DNA of 64,000 bases from Rhodoferax ferrireducens (GCA_002083775.1 MTEI01000001.1:186001-250000), one strand, 5' to 3'. Positions 29,477 through 38,743 are shown, counted from the first letter of the stretch. Notes: generated from the letters alone by a model not told the origin. A program made the numbers and translations.

Positions 29477-29779
29477 ACGACTGGTGATGGGTTGTTCGCA
29501 TCGTGAACACGCTTTGATGGCGGTAAGGCGGCGGAAGGCTTGGCCGCATGCCACCAGGTAAGTGGGATTTACCACGGGTGATGCCACGAGCCAGGTGGTC
29601 GAGTTGTCGAGTTGGGCGAGCCTAGGGTTGACCCTAAAATAGCGGACTGTGCCAGCGGTGGCATCGCTGGTGGTTTGGCAAGGCGCTGGACGGTTCAAGC
29701 GCCGTTGCCAGTTTTGGCAGGTGGTTTTTTGACTGTACGGTGCGACTGAGCCCGATATTTACCCGAAAGTAGGCCAACG
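29477..29779. other. Non-coding stretch with no recognised element
   Basis: I see no gene, repeat copy or RNA gene in these 303 bases between the ompA terminator and the next gene. CCTAGGGTTGACCCTA at about 29621-29636 contains a small GGGTTGACCC symmetry that might be regulatory. A 127-codon minus-strand frame here has no protein-like features. Confidence 0.5.
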
Positions 29780-30193
29780 ATGCAGATCAACGATGAGCAA
29801 GCGCAGCGCCTGAGTGCGTCCCTGGAATCCCTGAGCGAGCGTATCGCGCGCCTGGCCATTGGTTTGGGCATTGCGCTGGATGACCACCAGGCTGTCCAGA
29901 AGCTGATGGATCAGTCGCAGATTCCAGTGATCGCCAAAGAACGCCGGGCGACCCCGGCAGACGGCAAAACGGGCTTCACACCCATGTCGGGGGAGCGCCG
30001 TGCAGCCCATTTACGCGAGGAACTGCGTGGTTTGCTGGTGCTGCGGTACCACCTGGAGACCGTCATGCTGACCGATAACGGCCTGACGGTGACTCGCCAG
30101 ATCATCGAGCAGGCTGAAGAGCATCTGGTTCACCGGGGTTTCAAGCCTGGCGCCAACGGGTTGGATCTCGATAATTTTTTCAACGCAAAGTAA
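29780..30193 (+). CDS. Uncharacterised cytoplasmic protein
   Basis: The 137-residue product begins MQINDEQAQRLSASLESLSE, is mostly helical and charged, and has no signal peptide, membrane helix or metal-binding motif. ERRAAHLREELRGLLVLRYHLE could form a coiled helix. I do not recognise the family. It lies 6 bp before the MaoC-Pta gene on the same strand and is probably cotranscribed with it and ackA. Function unknown. Confidence 0.75.
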   Translation: MQINDEQAQRLSASLESLSERIARLAIGLGIALDDHQAVQKLMDQSQIPVIAKERRATPADGKTGFTPMSGERRAAHLREELRGLLVLRYHLETVMLTDNGLTVTRQIIEQAEEHLVHRGFKPGANGLDLDNFFNAK

Positions 30194-30199
30194 AACAAC

Positions 30200-31621
30200 A
30201 TGAACCTCCCCCCGGATACCGAATTGATCGAGAACTATGTTTTCGACGAAATCAGCATTGGTCAGAGTGCACGCTTGCTGCGTGCCCTCAAGCTCGAAGA
30301 CATCCGAGCTTTTGCTGCCGTGTCCGGCGACACCAATCCTGCGCACCTGGACCCCGAATACGCCAACGACACGCTTTTTCACGGTGTCATTGCCCACGGC
30401 ATGTGGAGCGGTGCCCTGATTTCCGCCTTGCTGGGCACGCAGTTTCCCGGCCCCGGCACGATTTACCAGGACCAGGCCCTGCACTTCGCCAAACCGGTAC
30501 GGGTGGGCGACACGCTGACCGTCACGGTGACGGTGATCTCGAAAAATCCTGAAAACCACAGCATCGAGCTGGACTGCCAGGTGGTCAACCAGAAGGGCAC
30601 CTGTGTGCTCAGTGGCACGGCCCGTGTGCTGGCACCCATGGTCAAGGTGCGTTTGCCACGTGTGGCGGCACCGCAAATCCAGTTGTATGACCCGCAGATC
30701 CGGTTCAAGCAACTGCTCTCCATGGGGGACAAGCTGGAAGCGGTTCGCTGCGCGGTGGTGCATCCGTGTGATGAGGGCTCTCTCAGCGGGGCCATGGATG
30801 CGGCGCGTTATGGCCTGCTGGTGCCGGTGCTGATTGGCCCCGAGGTGCGCATCCGCCATGTGGCGGCCGAGGCGGGTATCGACCTCCACGGTGCTGAGAT
30901 CATCAACCAGCCGCACAGCCACGCAGCTGCCGAGACCGCCGCCGAGATGGCGGCCACGGGAAATGTGGAAATGCTCATGAAGGGCAGCCTGCACACCGAC
31001 GAGCTGATTCACGCCGTGTTGTCCAAGGCGGTGTTACGCACCGGGCGGCGCATGTCGCATGTGTTTCGTTTTGATGTGCCGCTGTACCACAAGCCGCTGC
31101 TGATCACCGACGCTGCACTCAACATCCGCCCGACCCTGCAGGAAAAAATCGACATCATTCAAAACGCCATTGATTTCGCTCGCATCATGGGGGTGAGCAC
31201 GCCCAAGGTGGCGATTCTCTCGGCTGTGGAAACGGTCAACCCCAACATTCCCTCCACCCTTGACGCCGCAGCGCTGTGCAAGATGGCCGAACGCGGCCAG
31301 ATCACCGGTGGTGTGCTGGATGGGCCGTTGGCCTTTGATAACGCCATTTCAATGCATGCTGCTCAGGTCAAACACATCACCTCCGCGGTGGCGGGGCACG
31401 CCGATATTCTGGCGGTGCCTGATCTGGAAAGCGGCAACATGCTGGCTAAACAACTGGAGTATCTGGCTGGGGCCAGTGGCTCCGGACTGGTGGTGGGCGC
31501 GCGCGTGCCGATTGCGCTCACCAGCCGCGCTGAGGGGCCAACCAACCGGGTCGCCTCGGCACTTTTGGGCTTGATGGCCGCGCACAACGCACGCCGCAGC
31601 CAACCTCGAACCGCCTGGTAG
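30200..31621 (+). CDS. MaoC-like hydratase / phosphate acetyl(butyryl)transferase fusion
   Basis: The 473-residue protein has an N-terminal hot-dog domain of MaoC type (about 10-150, with VSGDTNPAHLDPEYA and FHGVIAHGMWSGALIS) and a C-terminal phosphate acyltransferase domain (about 165-473, with AVVHPCDEGSLSGAMDAARYG and GVSTPKVAILSAVETVNP). It is usually annotated as bifunctional enoyl-CoA hydratase/phosphate acetyltransferase. With ackA 8 bp downstream it should interconvert acyl-CoA, acyl-phosphate and acid plus ATP. The role of the MaoC part is not established. It is half the size of the long E. coli Pta and unrelated to Pta's N-terminal domain. Confidence 0.9.
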   Translation: MNLPPDTELIENYVFDEISIGQSARLLRALKLEDIRAFAAVSGDTNPAHLDPEYANDTLFHGVIAHGMWSGALISALLGTQFPGPGTIYQDQALHFAKPVRVGDTLTVTVTVISKNPENHSIELDCQVVNQKGTCVLSGTARVLAPMVKVRLPRVAAPQIQLYDPQIRFKQLLSMGDKLEAVRCAVVHPCDEGSLSGAMDAARYGLLVPVLIGPEVRIRHVAAEAGIDLHGAEIINQPHSHAAAETAAEMAATGNVEMLMKGSLHTDELIHAVLSKAVLRTGRRMSHVFRFDVPLYHKPLLITDAALNIRPTLQEKIDIIQNAIDFARIMGVSTPKVAILSAVETVNPNIPSTLDAAALCKMAERGQITGGVLDGPLAFDNAISMHAAQVKHITSAVAGHADILAVPDLESGNMLAKQLEYLAGASGSGLVVGARVPIALTSRAEGPTNRVASALLGLMAAHNARRSQPRTAW

Positions 31622-31629
31622 GAACTTTC

Positions 31630-32814
31630 ATGGCCATTCTTTCGGTGAATGCGGGCTCGTCCTCGCTCAAGTTTTCCCTCTACCCCCTGGTTAACACCCA
31701 AGTTCAGCCGCAAATTCTGTCGGGCCTGATCGAGGGCCTGGAGCCCGGTGGTGCGCCGCACATGAGCTGGACCTACCAGGGCCAGAATCAGGCGCGCGCG
31801 CTGGTGTTGGCTGATGGCCACATCTTTGCGCAGGCGTTGCTGAGTTTGCGCGACCTGTTGGCACAGTTGCCAGGGGTACCTGCCCTCACGGCAGTGAGCC
31901 ATCGGGTAGTGCATGGTGCGGCCATGTACCGGGCCAGCATGCTGGTCACCGATGAGGTACTGGCCCAACTCACGCAATTCAACTCTCTGGCGCCGCTGCA
32001 TCAGCCGCACAACCTGGAGGGGGTGCGCGCTTTCCGCGAGGCGTTCGCCGGTTTGCCGCAGGTGGCTTGTTTTGACACCGCCTTTCATGCCACCCTTCCC
32101 GAGGTGGATTTCCGTTTTGCACTGCCGCAAGAGCTTTATGAGCAGGGCCTGCGTCGCTATGGTTTTCATGGCCTGTCGTACCAATATGTGATGGGCACGC
32201 TGATGGAGTATTCACACCGTGCCCGGGGCCGAGCGCTGATGGCCCATCTGGGCAACGGTGCCAGCCTGTGCGCTGCGCAAGATGGCAAGAGCTGCGCGAC
32301 CACCATGGGGTTTTCGGCGCTGGATGGTTTGATGATGGGCACCCGCACGGGCACGCTGGACCCGGGCGTGTTGTTGTATTTGCTCGAACAGGGCTGGGAC
32401 CATGCCCGCCTGCAAAAGCTGCTTTACAAACAGAGCGGCCTGCTGGGCATGTCGGGCATTTCAGCAGACATGCGCCGTCTGCGCGCTGACCCCAGTGCCG
32501 CCGCCAAACTGGCCATTGATGCATTTACTTATCGGGTGGTGCGTGAAAGCGGTGCGTTGGTGGCTTGCATGCAGGGGTTGGATGTGCTGGCGTTCAGCGG
32601 TGGCATTGGCGAACACGACGTGACGCTGCGGGCAGAAGTCGGCCAAAAACTGGCTTGGCTGGGTGTGGCGATTGACCCGGTGCTCAATGCCAAGGCGACT
32701 GGCAGCGCCGTGATGGCGATTCACGCCCCAAGCAGTCAGGTCGAGGTTTGGGTGGTGCCTACCGATGAAGGTGTGATCGCCGCCCGGGAGGCCGCGACCT
32801 TGTTCAATCGGTGA
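31630..32814 (+). CDS. ackA: Acetate kinase
   Basis: The 394-residue ASKHA-fold enzyme interconverts acetate and acetyl phosphate. It begins MAILSVNAGSSSLKFSLYPL, the phosphate-binding hallmark, and has SHRVVHG, HLGNGASLCA, MGTRTGTLDPG and SGGIGEHD. It forms an operon with the phosphotransacylase fusion. A possible role is disposal of acetyl units made from acetaldehyde or pyruvate, or assimilation of acetate. Confidence 0.96.
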   Translation: MAILSVNAGSSSLKFSLYPLVNTQVQPQILSGLIEGLEPGGAPHMSWTYQGQNQARALVLADGHIFAQALLSLRDLLAQLPGVPALTAVSHRVVHGAAMYRASMLVTDEVLAQLTQFNSLAPLHQPHNLEGVRAFREAFAGLPQVACFDTAFHATLPEVDFRFALPQELYEQGLRRYGFHGLSYQYVMGTLMEYSHRARGRALMAHLGNGASLCAAQDGKSCATTMGFSALDGLMMGTRTGTLDPGVLLYLLEQGWDHARLQKLLYKQSGLLGMSGISADMRRLRADPSAAAKLAIDAFTYRVVRESGALVACMQGLDVLAFSGGIGEHDVTLRAEVGQKLAWLGVAIDPVLNAKATGSAVMAIHAPSSQVEVWVVPTDEGVIAAREAATLFNR

Positions 32815-32822
32815 GAGCGGGC

Positions 32823-33578
32823 ATGCAACTGCAAGACATCCTGTACTCGCAGGGTTTCGGAACGCGACGTGTTTGCGCCGGGTTGATCCAGCAGGGGCTG
32901 GTTCAGGTTTATAAGGAAAATGACCCTCCAGCCCTTATACCCATTGGGCAGGCAGCTATGGAGATTGAAGCAATCAATTTGCGTTTCAGGGTTCAGGGGG
33001 TGGACTGGCACTACGCTGACAAGGCTTACATCCTGTTGCACAAACCCACGGCCACCGAATGTTCACAGAAGCCGTCGACCTACCCCAGCATCTATAGCCT
33101 GCTGCCAGCACCACTGCGCCAGCGGCCGCAAAAAGGCGCCGTGCAGGGTGTGCAGGCGGTGGGCAGGCTGGACCAGGACACCACCGGCATGTTGCTGCTG
33201 ACCGACGACGGGCAGTTCATTCACCGCATGAGTTCGCCACGGCATCATGTGCCCAAGGTGTACGAGGTGACGGTCAAGCACCCGCTGGACGACAAGCAGG
33301 TGCAGCGTTTGCTGGCCGGCGTGGTGCTCGATGATGACCCCAAGCCGGTGCGTGCCGCTGCCTGCGAGGCGGTGTCTGAACATCATTTGCGTCTGACCCT
33401 GACCGAGGGCAAGTACCACCAGGTGAAGCGCATGCTGGCGGCTGTGGGCAACCGGGTGGAAGGGCTGCACCGCTCGCAGATAGGCGCTCTGCGCCTGCCA
33501 GATGACCTGCTTCCCGGCCAGTGGCGCTGGCTGGAGACCAGTGACCTGGCGCTGATCAACCCGACCGCCGCGCGCTGA
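32823..33578 (+). CDS. rsuA: RsuA-family 16S rRNA pseudouridine synthase
   Basis: From ATG 32823 the protein has 251 residues: an N-terminal S4 RNA-binding domain and an RsuA catalytic domain with GRLDQDTTGMLLLTDDGQF (catalytic Asp), SPRHHVPKVYEV and EGKYHQVKRMLAAVGN. By similarity it modifies U516 of 16S rRNA. An in-frame GTG at 32811, overlapping the ackA stop, would add four residues. The S4 domain is disrupted at 32908-32959 by a copy of the palindromic repeat, translated VYKENDPPALIPIGQAAM, where homologues have only a short turn. Confidence 0.92.
   Translation: MQLQDILYSQGFGTRRVCAGLIQQGLVQVYKENDPPALIPIGQAAMEIEAINLRFRVQGVDWHYADKAYILLHKPTATECSQKPSTYPSIYSLLPAPLRQRPQKGAVQGVQAVGRLDQDTTGMLLLTDDGQFIHRMSSPRHHVPKVYEVTVKHPLDDKQVQRLLAGVVLDDDPKPVRAAACEAVSEHHLRLTLTEGKYHQVKRMLAAVGNRVEGLHRSQIGALRLPDDLLPGQWRWLETSDLALINPTAAR
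32908..32959 (+). repeat. Palindromic repeat, copy 6 (inside the rsuA homologue)
   Basis: TTTATAAGGAAAATGAC, CCTCCAGCCCTTATACC, then CATTGGGCAG and GCAGCTAT. It includes the left TTTATAAG extension seen in intergenic copies. It is in the same orientation as the gene and fully open in its frame. Confidence 0.88.
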
Positions 33579-33644
33579 AATTGTCGCGCCGCGGGAACCC
33601 GCCCATCATCTGGATGACATGCAGCGCTACGTTATGCTTGTGGC

Positions 33645-34517
33645 ATGAATTTGCTGTTTGATTCGTTCTGGCGGGCTGTGCTGGACTGTTTCCGGCCACG
33701 GGTGATGCTGCTGTCTTTGGCGCCTTTGGTGCTGATGGCGGTGCTGTCTGCCACGCTGGGGGGGTTGTATTGGGATGTCAGCCTGGGCTGGGTGCGCGCA
33801 ACCCTGGAGGCGTCCAGCATTGTCAGCGGTGTGTCTGGGTGGATGCAGACCCTGGGTCTGGGCGGCATTACCGCGTTTCTGGCGCCCTTGATCGTGATCG
33901 TGGCCGTCATGCCGGTGGTGGTGGTGTTGTCGTTGTTGTCCGTGGCCCTGCTCATGACGCCAGCGCTGACGTCATTTGTTGCAGCCAAACGTTTCCCGCT
34001 GCTGGAGTGCAAAGAGGGTGGTTCGCTGCTGCTGGGTTTGAGCTGGTCGTTGCTGTCCACTCTGCTGGCGTTGCTGGCGCTGCTGATCTCCATTCCCTTG
34101 TGGTTTATTCCCCCGCTGATTCTGGTCCTGCCGCCGCTGATCTGGGGCTGGCTCACCTATCGCGTGATGGCATTCGACGCGCTGGCCAGCCATGCCAGCG
34201 GTGAAGAGCGGCGGGAACTGTTTCGCCGCCATCGGCTCACGCTGCTGGGCATCGGGGTGTTTTGTGGCTACCTCGGCGCGGCGCCCAGTGTTATCTGGGC
34301 CTCGGGCGTGCTGTTTGCTGCGGCCTTTGTGGTGCTGGTTCCGCTGGGCATATGGCTCTACACCTGGGTTTTTGCGCTGTCTTCGCTGTGGTTTGCCCAC
34401 TACTGCCTGGCAGCCCTGCAGGTGCTGCGGGATGAGTCTCAAGTGGTCGTTGCGCCGCAACCCCACGCGTTACCATTGAGCCATGAACCCAACTCCAACC
34501 CCTCAAGTGGCCTCTAG
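33645..34517 (+). CDS. EI24-domain integral membrane protein
   Basis: The 290-residue protein has about six hydrophobic segments (e.g. about 22-42, 75-105, 127-165, 200-250) and the EI24/CysZ-like pattern FDSFWRAVLDCFRPRVMLLS near the N-terminus and YRVMAFDALASHASGEER in the middle. Bacterial members are of uncertain function; CysZ is a sulfate transporter in the same superfamily. No cys genes are nearby, so transport substrate cannot be assigned. Its end overlaps the next gene by 35 bp. Confidence 0.82.
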   Translation: MNLLFDSFWRAVLDCFRPRVMLLSLAPLVLMAVLSATLGGLYWDVSLGWVRATLEASSIVSGVSGWMQTLGLGGITAFLAPLIVIVAVMPVVVVLSLLSVALLMTPALTSFVAAKRFPLLECKEGGSLLLGLSWSLLSTLLALLALLISIPLWFIPPLILVLPPLIWGWLTYRVMAFDALASHASGEERRELFRRHRLTLLGIGVFCGYLGAAPSVIWASGVLFAAAFVVLVPLGIWLYTWVFALSSLWFAHYCLAALQVLRDESQVVVAPQPHALPLSHEPNSNPSSGL

Positions 34518-35322
34518 CCGACGGCCCGGTTTTCGCCTGATCATTGTGGGTGACGAAATTTTGTCGGGCAAGCGGGCCGACAAACACCTGGCCAAAGTCA
34601 TCGAATTGCTCAAAGCGCGCGGCCTGCAACTGGACTCTGCCGAGTACGTGGGTGACGATCCGGATCGCATCACAGCAGTTTTGGCACGTGCTCTCGCCTC
34701 TGGCGATGTGGTGTTTTCTACCGGCGGTATCGGGGCCACGCCGGACGACCACACCCGCCACTGCGCCGCCCGCGCCTTGGGTGTGCCGCTGGCCCAGCAT
34801 CCGGATGCCAAGACCCTGATCGAGCAGCGTATGCAGGAGATGGCCCGGGAGCAGGGCAAGGTGTATGACCCGCAGGCGCCAGACAACCTGCACCGCCTCA
34901 ACATGGGTGTTTTTCCGGTGGGTGCATCGCTCATTCCCAATCCCTACAACAAGATCCCGGGTTTCAGTGTTGGTCAGGTGCATTTCGTGCCGGGATTTCC
35001 GGTCATGGCCTGGCCCATGATCGAGTGGGTGCTGGACACCTGCTACCCGCACTGGTTTCAGGTCCAGGCCTGGCTGGAGCGCTCGGTGATTGTTTTTGGT
35101 GCCATGGAGTCGACCCTGACCCCACTGATGGAGCAACTGGAAGCTGATTTCCCGGGCATCAAGGTGTTCAGCCTGCCCAGTGTGGACCATCCCGAATGGG
35201 GACGCCACATCGAACTGGGTGTCAAGGGCGCGCCCGGCCTGGTCAACCTGGCCTACAGCGCTTTGATGGCAGGTCTTCAGGCCTTTCAATTGAAACTGGG
35301 CCCGGAATTGGTGCGTGCCTGA
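34483..35322 (+). CDS. CinA-like protein, molybdopterin-binding (MoCF) domain only
   Basis: The 279-residue protein contains the MoaB/Mog-type domain (RLIIVGDEILSGKRADKHL, VFSTGGIGATPDDHTRHCAA) shared by CinA, MoeA and Mog, followed by a region like the middle of CinA (PGFPVMAWPMIEWVL). It lacks the C-terminal nicotinamide-nucleotide amidase domain. Such proteins are annotated competence/damage-inducible protein A; true function is uncertain. The gene overlaps the EI24 gene by 35 bp, suggesting translational coupling. Confidence 0.87.
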   Translation: MNPTPTPQVASSRRPGFRLIIVGDEILSGKRADKHLAKVIELLKARGLQLDSAEYVGDDPDRITAVLARALASGDVVFSTGGIGATPDDHTRHCAARALGVPLAQHPDAKTLIEQRMQEMAREQGKVYDPQAPDNLHRLNMGVFPVGASLIPNPYNKIPGFSVGQVHFVPGFPVMAWPMIEWVLDTCYPHWFQVQAWLERSVIVFGAMESTLTPLMEQLEADFPGIKVFSLPSVDHPEWGRHIELGVKGAPGLVNLAYSALMAGLQAFQLKLGPELVRA

Positions 35323-35347
35323 GATGTTTATTTTGGTGCACTTCAAC

Positions 35348-35362
35348 GCACTATTGTGGTGC
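35348..35362. promoter_or_regulatory. Candidate NtrC-binding site upstream of glnA
   Basis: GCACTATTGTGGTGC fits the NtrC pattern GCACy-N5-rGTGC. It lies about 125 bp upstream of the -24/-12 element. A GGTGCAC half-site is adjacent at 35335-35341. Two hundred bases downstream lie glnA and then ntrBC, which supports the assignment. Confidence 0.65.
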
Positions 35363-35487
35363 ATTTTTAACACAGTCAGGCGGGTGGCCTGTTAGCTTTC
35401 GCTAACGGCACGTTGAGGCGCGTTGGCGCCATCCAAAGTCAGTGCAAAATGATGAGCCTGTCTGGTGCGGTCTTTGTGCCCCAGGAC

Positions 35488-35503
35488 TGGCACAAAACCT
35501 GCA
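35488..35503 (+). promoter_or_regulatory. Sigma54 (-24/-12) promoter of glnA
   Basis: TGGCACAAAACCTGCA matches TGGCAC-N5-TTGCA with GG and GC exactly 10 bases apart. It ends 44 bases before ATG 35548. A small hairpin GTTAGC-TTTC-GCTAAC lies between it and the NtrC-like site, at 35391-35406. Confidence 0.85.
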
Positions 35504-35547
35504 TTCACCCAGACAAACCTTTTCTCAACAGTAACCAGGAGTATTTG

Positions 35548-36963
35548 ATGGCCAAGACCGTCGCAGACGTCATGAAGATGGTGAAAGACAACGAAGTCAA
35601 GTTTGTTGACTTCCGTTTCACCGATACACGTGGCAAGGAACAGCATGTGACCGTGCCGGTTTCGCATTTTGATGAAGACAAATTCTCCTCCGGCCATGCT
35701 TTTGACGGTTCATCCGTTGCTGGCTGGAAAGGCATCGAAGCCTCGGACATGCAACTCATGCCCGACCCCAATACCGCCAACATTGACCCCTTCTTTGAAG
35801 AAACCACGCTCTTCATGAGCTGTGACGTGATTGAGCCGACCGATGGCAAGGGTTACGAACGTGACCCGCGCTCGGTGGCCCATCGTGCTGAGGCTTACCT
35901 CAAGGCATCGGGCTTGGGAGACACGGCCTACTTCGGTCCAGAACCAGAATTTTTCCTGTTTGATGATGTTCGCTGGAACTCCGACATGTCGGGCTGTTTC
36001 TTCAAGGTGGACGACTACGAAGCACCGTGGAATTCCGGCAAGAAGATCGAAGGCGGCAACCGCGGCCATCGCCCCACCACCAAGGGCGGCTACTTTCCGG
36101 TGCCTCCCGTGGACAGCACGCAGGACATGCGCGCTGAAATGTCATTGATTCTGGAAAGCCTGGGCATTCCGGTTGAAGTGTTCCACCACGAAGTGGCTTC
36201 ACCTGGTCAGTGCGAACTGGGCACCAAGTTCAGCACGCTGGTTGAGCGCGCTGACTGGACGCAGGTGCTGAAATACGTTGTGCAAAACGTCGCCAACGCT
36301 TATGGCAAGACAGCCACTTTCATGCCCAAGCCCATCGTCGGTGACAACGGCAGCGGCTGCCACGTGCACCAGTCGGTCTGGAAAGACGGCAAAAACCTGT
36401 TCGCCGGTGACGGCTATGCCGGTTTGAGCGATTTCGCCCTGTACTACATCGGCGGCATCATCAAACACGCCCGCGCCCTGAACGCCATCACCAACCCCGG
36501 TACCAACAGCTACAAACGCCTGGTGCCAGGTTTTGAAGCCCCGGTGAAACTGGCTTACTCGGCCAAAAACCGCTCGGCATCGATCCGTATTCCTTACGTG
36601 GCCAACCCCAAGGGTCGCCGTGTGGAAGCCCGCTTCCCAGATCCGCTGATGAACCCCTACCTGGGCTTCTCGGCACTGTTGATGGCTGGTCTGGACGGCG
36701 TGGAAAACAAGATTCACCCCGGCGAAGCCGCCACCAAGGATCTGTACCATCTGCCACCCGAAGAAAACGCGCTGATCCCGACCGTTTGCCACAGCCTCGA
36801 CCAGGCGCTGGAATGTCTGGACGCCGACCGTGGCTTCCTGACCAAGGGCGGCGTTTTCACCGATGGCCTGCTTGATGCCTACATCGAACTCAAGATGGGT
36901 GAAGTCACGCGCATGCGCATGGCCACCCATCCGATTGAGTTTGACATGTACTACTCGCTGTGA
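35548..36963 (+). CDS. glnA: Glutamine synthetase type I
   Basis: The 471-residue enzyme assimilates ammonia into glutamine as a dodecamer. It has [17 protein letters not shown], the ATP-binding [16 protein letters not shown], the flap [18 protein letters not shown], and the adenylylation tyrosine in [10 protein letters not shown] (Tyr400). I chose ATG 35548 because CCAGGAG lies 6-12 bases upstream and a sigma54 promoter lies between it and the longer frame start at 35413. The promoter and NtrC-like site predict nitrogen-limitation control; the tyrosine predicts GlnE control. Confidence 0.98.
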   Translation: MAKTVADVMKMVKDNEVKFVDFRFTDTRGKEQHVTVPVSHFDEDKFSSGHAFDGSSVAGWKGIEASDMQLMPDPNTANIDPFFEETTLFMSCDVIEPTDGKGYERDPRSVAHRAEAYLKASGLGDTAYFGPEPEFFLFDDVRWNSDMSGCFFKVDDYEAPWNSGKKIEGGNRGHRPTTKGGYFPVPPVDSTQDMRAEMSLILESLGIPVEVFHHEVASPGQCELGTKFSTLVERADWTQVLKYVVQNVANAYGKTATFMPKPIVGDNGSGCHVHQSVWKDGKNLFAGDGYAGLSDFALYYIGGIIKHARALNAITNPGTNSYKRLVPGFEAPVKLAYSAKNRSASIRIPYVANPKGRRVEARFPDPLMNPYLGFSALLMAGLDGVENKIHPGEAATKDLYHLPPEENALIPTVCHSLDQALECLDADRGFLTKGGVFTDGLLDAYIELKMGEVTRMRMATHPIEFDMYYSL

Positions 36964-37005
36964 TCGGTTGAAGAACCAGGTGCGTCAGACATGACCGCCT
37001 GGCCA

Positions 37006-37037
37006 ATAAAAAAGGACGGCTTATGCCGTCCTTTTTT
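37006..37037 (+). terminator. Rho-independent terminator of glnA
   Basis: GGACGGC-TTAT-GCCGTCC with flanking A and T runs (six T), 40-70 bp past the glnA stop. It is symmetric enough to work in both directions, but no gene converges here. Confidence 0.93.
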
Positions 37038-37121
37038 ATGTGGGAAACTATACCGATGGGGTGGGCAATCGATGGCCGGTCACCCACCATGTCTGGTTTT
37101 GATTGAGTGAGTGAAATTCCT

Positions 37122-37628
37122 ATGAAACGACTGTGGATGCTGGTGGCCTTGGTGGGCGCGGTGGCTGCCCCCAGCCGGGCCCAGGACGCGATTTACCGTT
37201 GTGGCAACGAATACACCAACACCAAGCCCGATGCGCGCTCCAACAAAAATTGCAAGCTGGTCGAGGGCGGTAACGTCACGGTGGTGCAGGGCACCCCTGT
37301 CCCCAAGACGTCCGCGCCAAAATCCAATGCATCGGCTGGCAGCAATTCGCCGCGCGTGGATGCCGCCCAGCAAAAGGCGCGTGATTCCGACATGCGCCTG
37401 ATCTTGCAGGACGAGCTTAAAAAGGCCCAGGCCCGCCTGGAAGAGCTCAAAAAAGAATACAACAACGGCGAACCCGAAAAGCTGGGCCCGGAAACACGCA
37501 ACTATCAGAAGTATCTGGACCGGGTGGCTGAACTCAAAGCTAACCTGGCGCGCACCGAAAGCGATATTGCTGGCATTCGCCGCGAAATCGATCGCCTGCC
37601 TGCCACGGGTGCACCGGCAGCGCGGTGA
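37122..37628 (+). CDS. Exported coiled-coil protein of unknown function, between glnA and ntrB
   Basis: The 168-residue product has a signal peptide (MKRLWMLVALVGAVAAPSRA ending AQ), a short DUF4124-like start (DAIYRCGNEYTNTKPDA), a Ser/Pro linker and a long charged helix likely to form a coiled coil (LQDELKKAQARLEELKKEYN, LKANLARTESDIAGIRREID). It should be periplasmic. Its stop overlaps the ntrB start as GTGA, so it is cotranscribed with ntrBC. Its role in nitrogen control, if any, is unknown. Confidence 0.82.
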   Translation: MKRLWMLVALVGAVAAPSRAQDAIYRCGNEYTNTKPDARSNKNCKLVEGGNVTVVQGTPVPKTSAPKSNASAGSNSPRVDAAQQKARDSDMRLILQDELKKAQARLEELKKEYNNGEPEKLGPETRNYQKYLDRVAELKANLARTESDIAGIRREIDRLPATGAPAAR

Positions 37629-38743
37629 AGGCGTTCAACGCGACGTTGATGGAACATTCTCGTCCCAACACCATGACAGCTTCTGCGGCCACCAACGCCG
37701 AGCGCTACAAGGCTTTCGATTTGCTGGCCACGCTGGTGGCCGTGGTGCGTAGCGATGGTGACGTTTTGTTTGTCAATGCCGCCATGGAAGATGCGCTGGG
37801 CCTGTCGCGACGCATCATGGTGGGGGCGCATTTTCCCGATTGTTTTACCCAGCCGGATCATTTGCGCACCATTCTGAAAAGCGTCGGTGGCAACGATTTT
37901 TCGGCCTTGCGTTACGACGCGTCGCTGTTGCGTGTCAGCCGTGACACGCTGCCGGTGCATGTGATTGTGACCCTGAACGAAGGTCCGGAAATCATTGTTG
38001 AACTGCTGCCGCTGGAGCAGCAAGCCCGGCAAGACCGCGAGGAGCGTCTGGCCGAGCAGGCCTTGGCCAACAAGGAGCTGATCCGCAACCTGGCGCACGA
38101 AATCAAGAACCCGCTGGGTGGCATTCGGGGTGCCGCGCAGTTGCTGGAGATGGAACTGGCCTCGCCAGACCTCAACGAATACACCCAGGTCATCATCCAT
38201 GAAGCGGACCGGTTGCAGTCGCTGGTGGACCGGCTTCTGGCGCCGCACCGCAAGGCGCATGTGGTGGGTGACGTGAACATTCACGAGGTGTGCGAGCGCG
38301 TGCGTTCGCTGATCCTGGCCGAATTCCCCAAGGGCCTGGACGTGGTGCAAGACTACGATACCTCCATCCCCGAGTTTCGCGGTGACCGCGAGCAGCTCAT
38401 CCAGGCGCTGCTGAACATTGCCCACAACGCCTGCCAGGCCCTGGCCGAGCGTATGGCCCAGGGCGAGGCCCGCATCACTTTTCGCACCCGGGTGGCGCGT
38501 CAGACCACGTTTGGCAAACAGCGTTACCGGTTGGCATTGGAATTGCATGTACTGGATAACGGGCCTGGTGTGCCAGACTCGATCAAGGACCGCATTTTTT
38601 ATCCGTTGGTGTCCGGGCGCGAGGGAGGGTCCGGGCTGGGTCTGACATTGGCGCAAACCTTTGTCCAGCAACACCAAGGTCTGATCGAGTGTGACAGTGC
38701 GCCCGGATTGACGGATTTCAAAATACTGATTCCTCTGCCCTGA
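37625..38743 (+). CDS. ntrB: Nitrogen regulation sensor histidine kinase NtrB (GlnL)
   Basis: From GTG 37625 the protein has 372 residues: a cytoplasmic PAS domain (about 25-130), the phosphorylated His in LAHEIKNPLGGIRGA (His158), the N box NIAHNACQAL and G boxes DNGPGV and GSGLGLTLAQ. It phosphorylates or dephosphorylates NtrC under PII control. The GTGA overlap with the preceding gene supports this start; ATG 37649 and ATG 37673 are alternatives. It has no membrane segment. Confidence 0.95.
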   Translation: MKAFNATLMEHSRPNTMTASAATNAERYKAFDLLATLVAVVRSDGDVLFVNAAMEDALGLSRRIMVGAHFPDCFTQPDHLRTILKSVGGNDFSALRYDASLLRVSRDTLPVHVIVTLNEGPEIIVELLPLEQQARQDREERLAEQALANKELIRNLAHEIKNPLGGIRGAAQLLEMELASPDLNEYTQVIIHEADRLQSLVDRLLAPHRKAHVVGDVNIHEVCERVRSLILAEFPKGLDVVQDYDTSIPEFRGDREQLIQALLNIAHNACQALAERMAQGEARITFRTRVARQTTFGKQRYRLALELHVLDNGPGVPDSIKDRIFYPLVSGREGGSGLGLTLAQTFVQQHQGLIECDSAPGLTDFKILIPLP

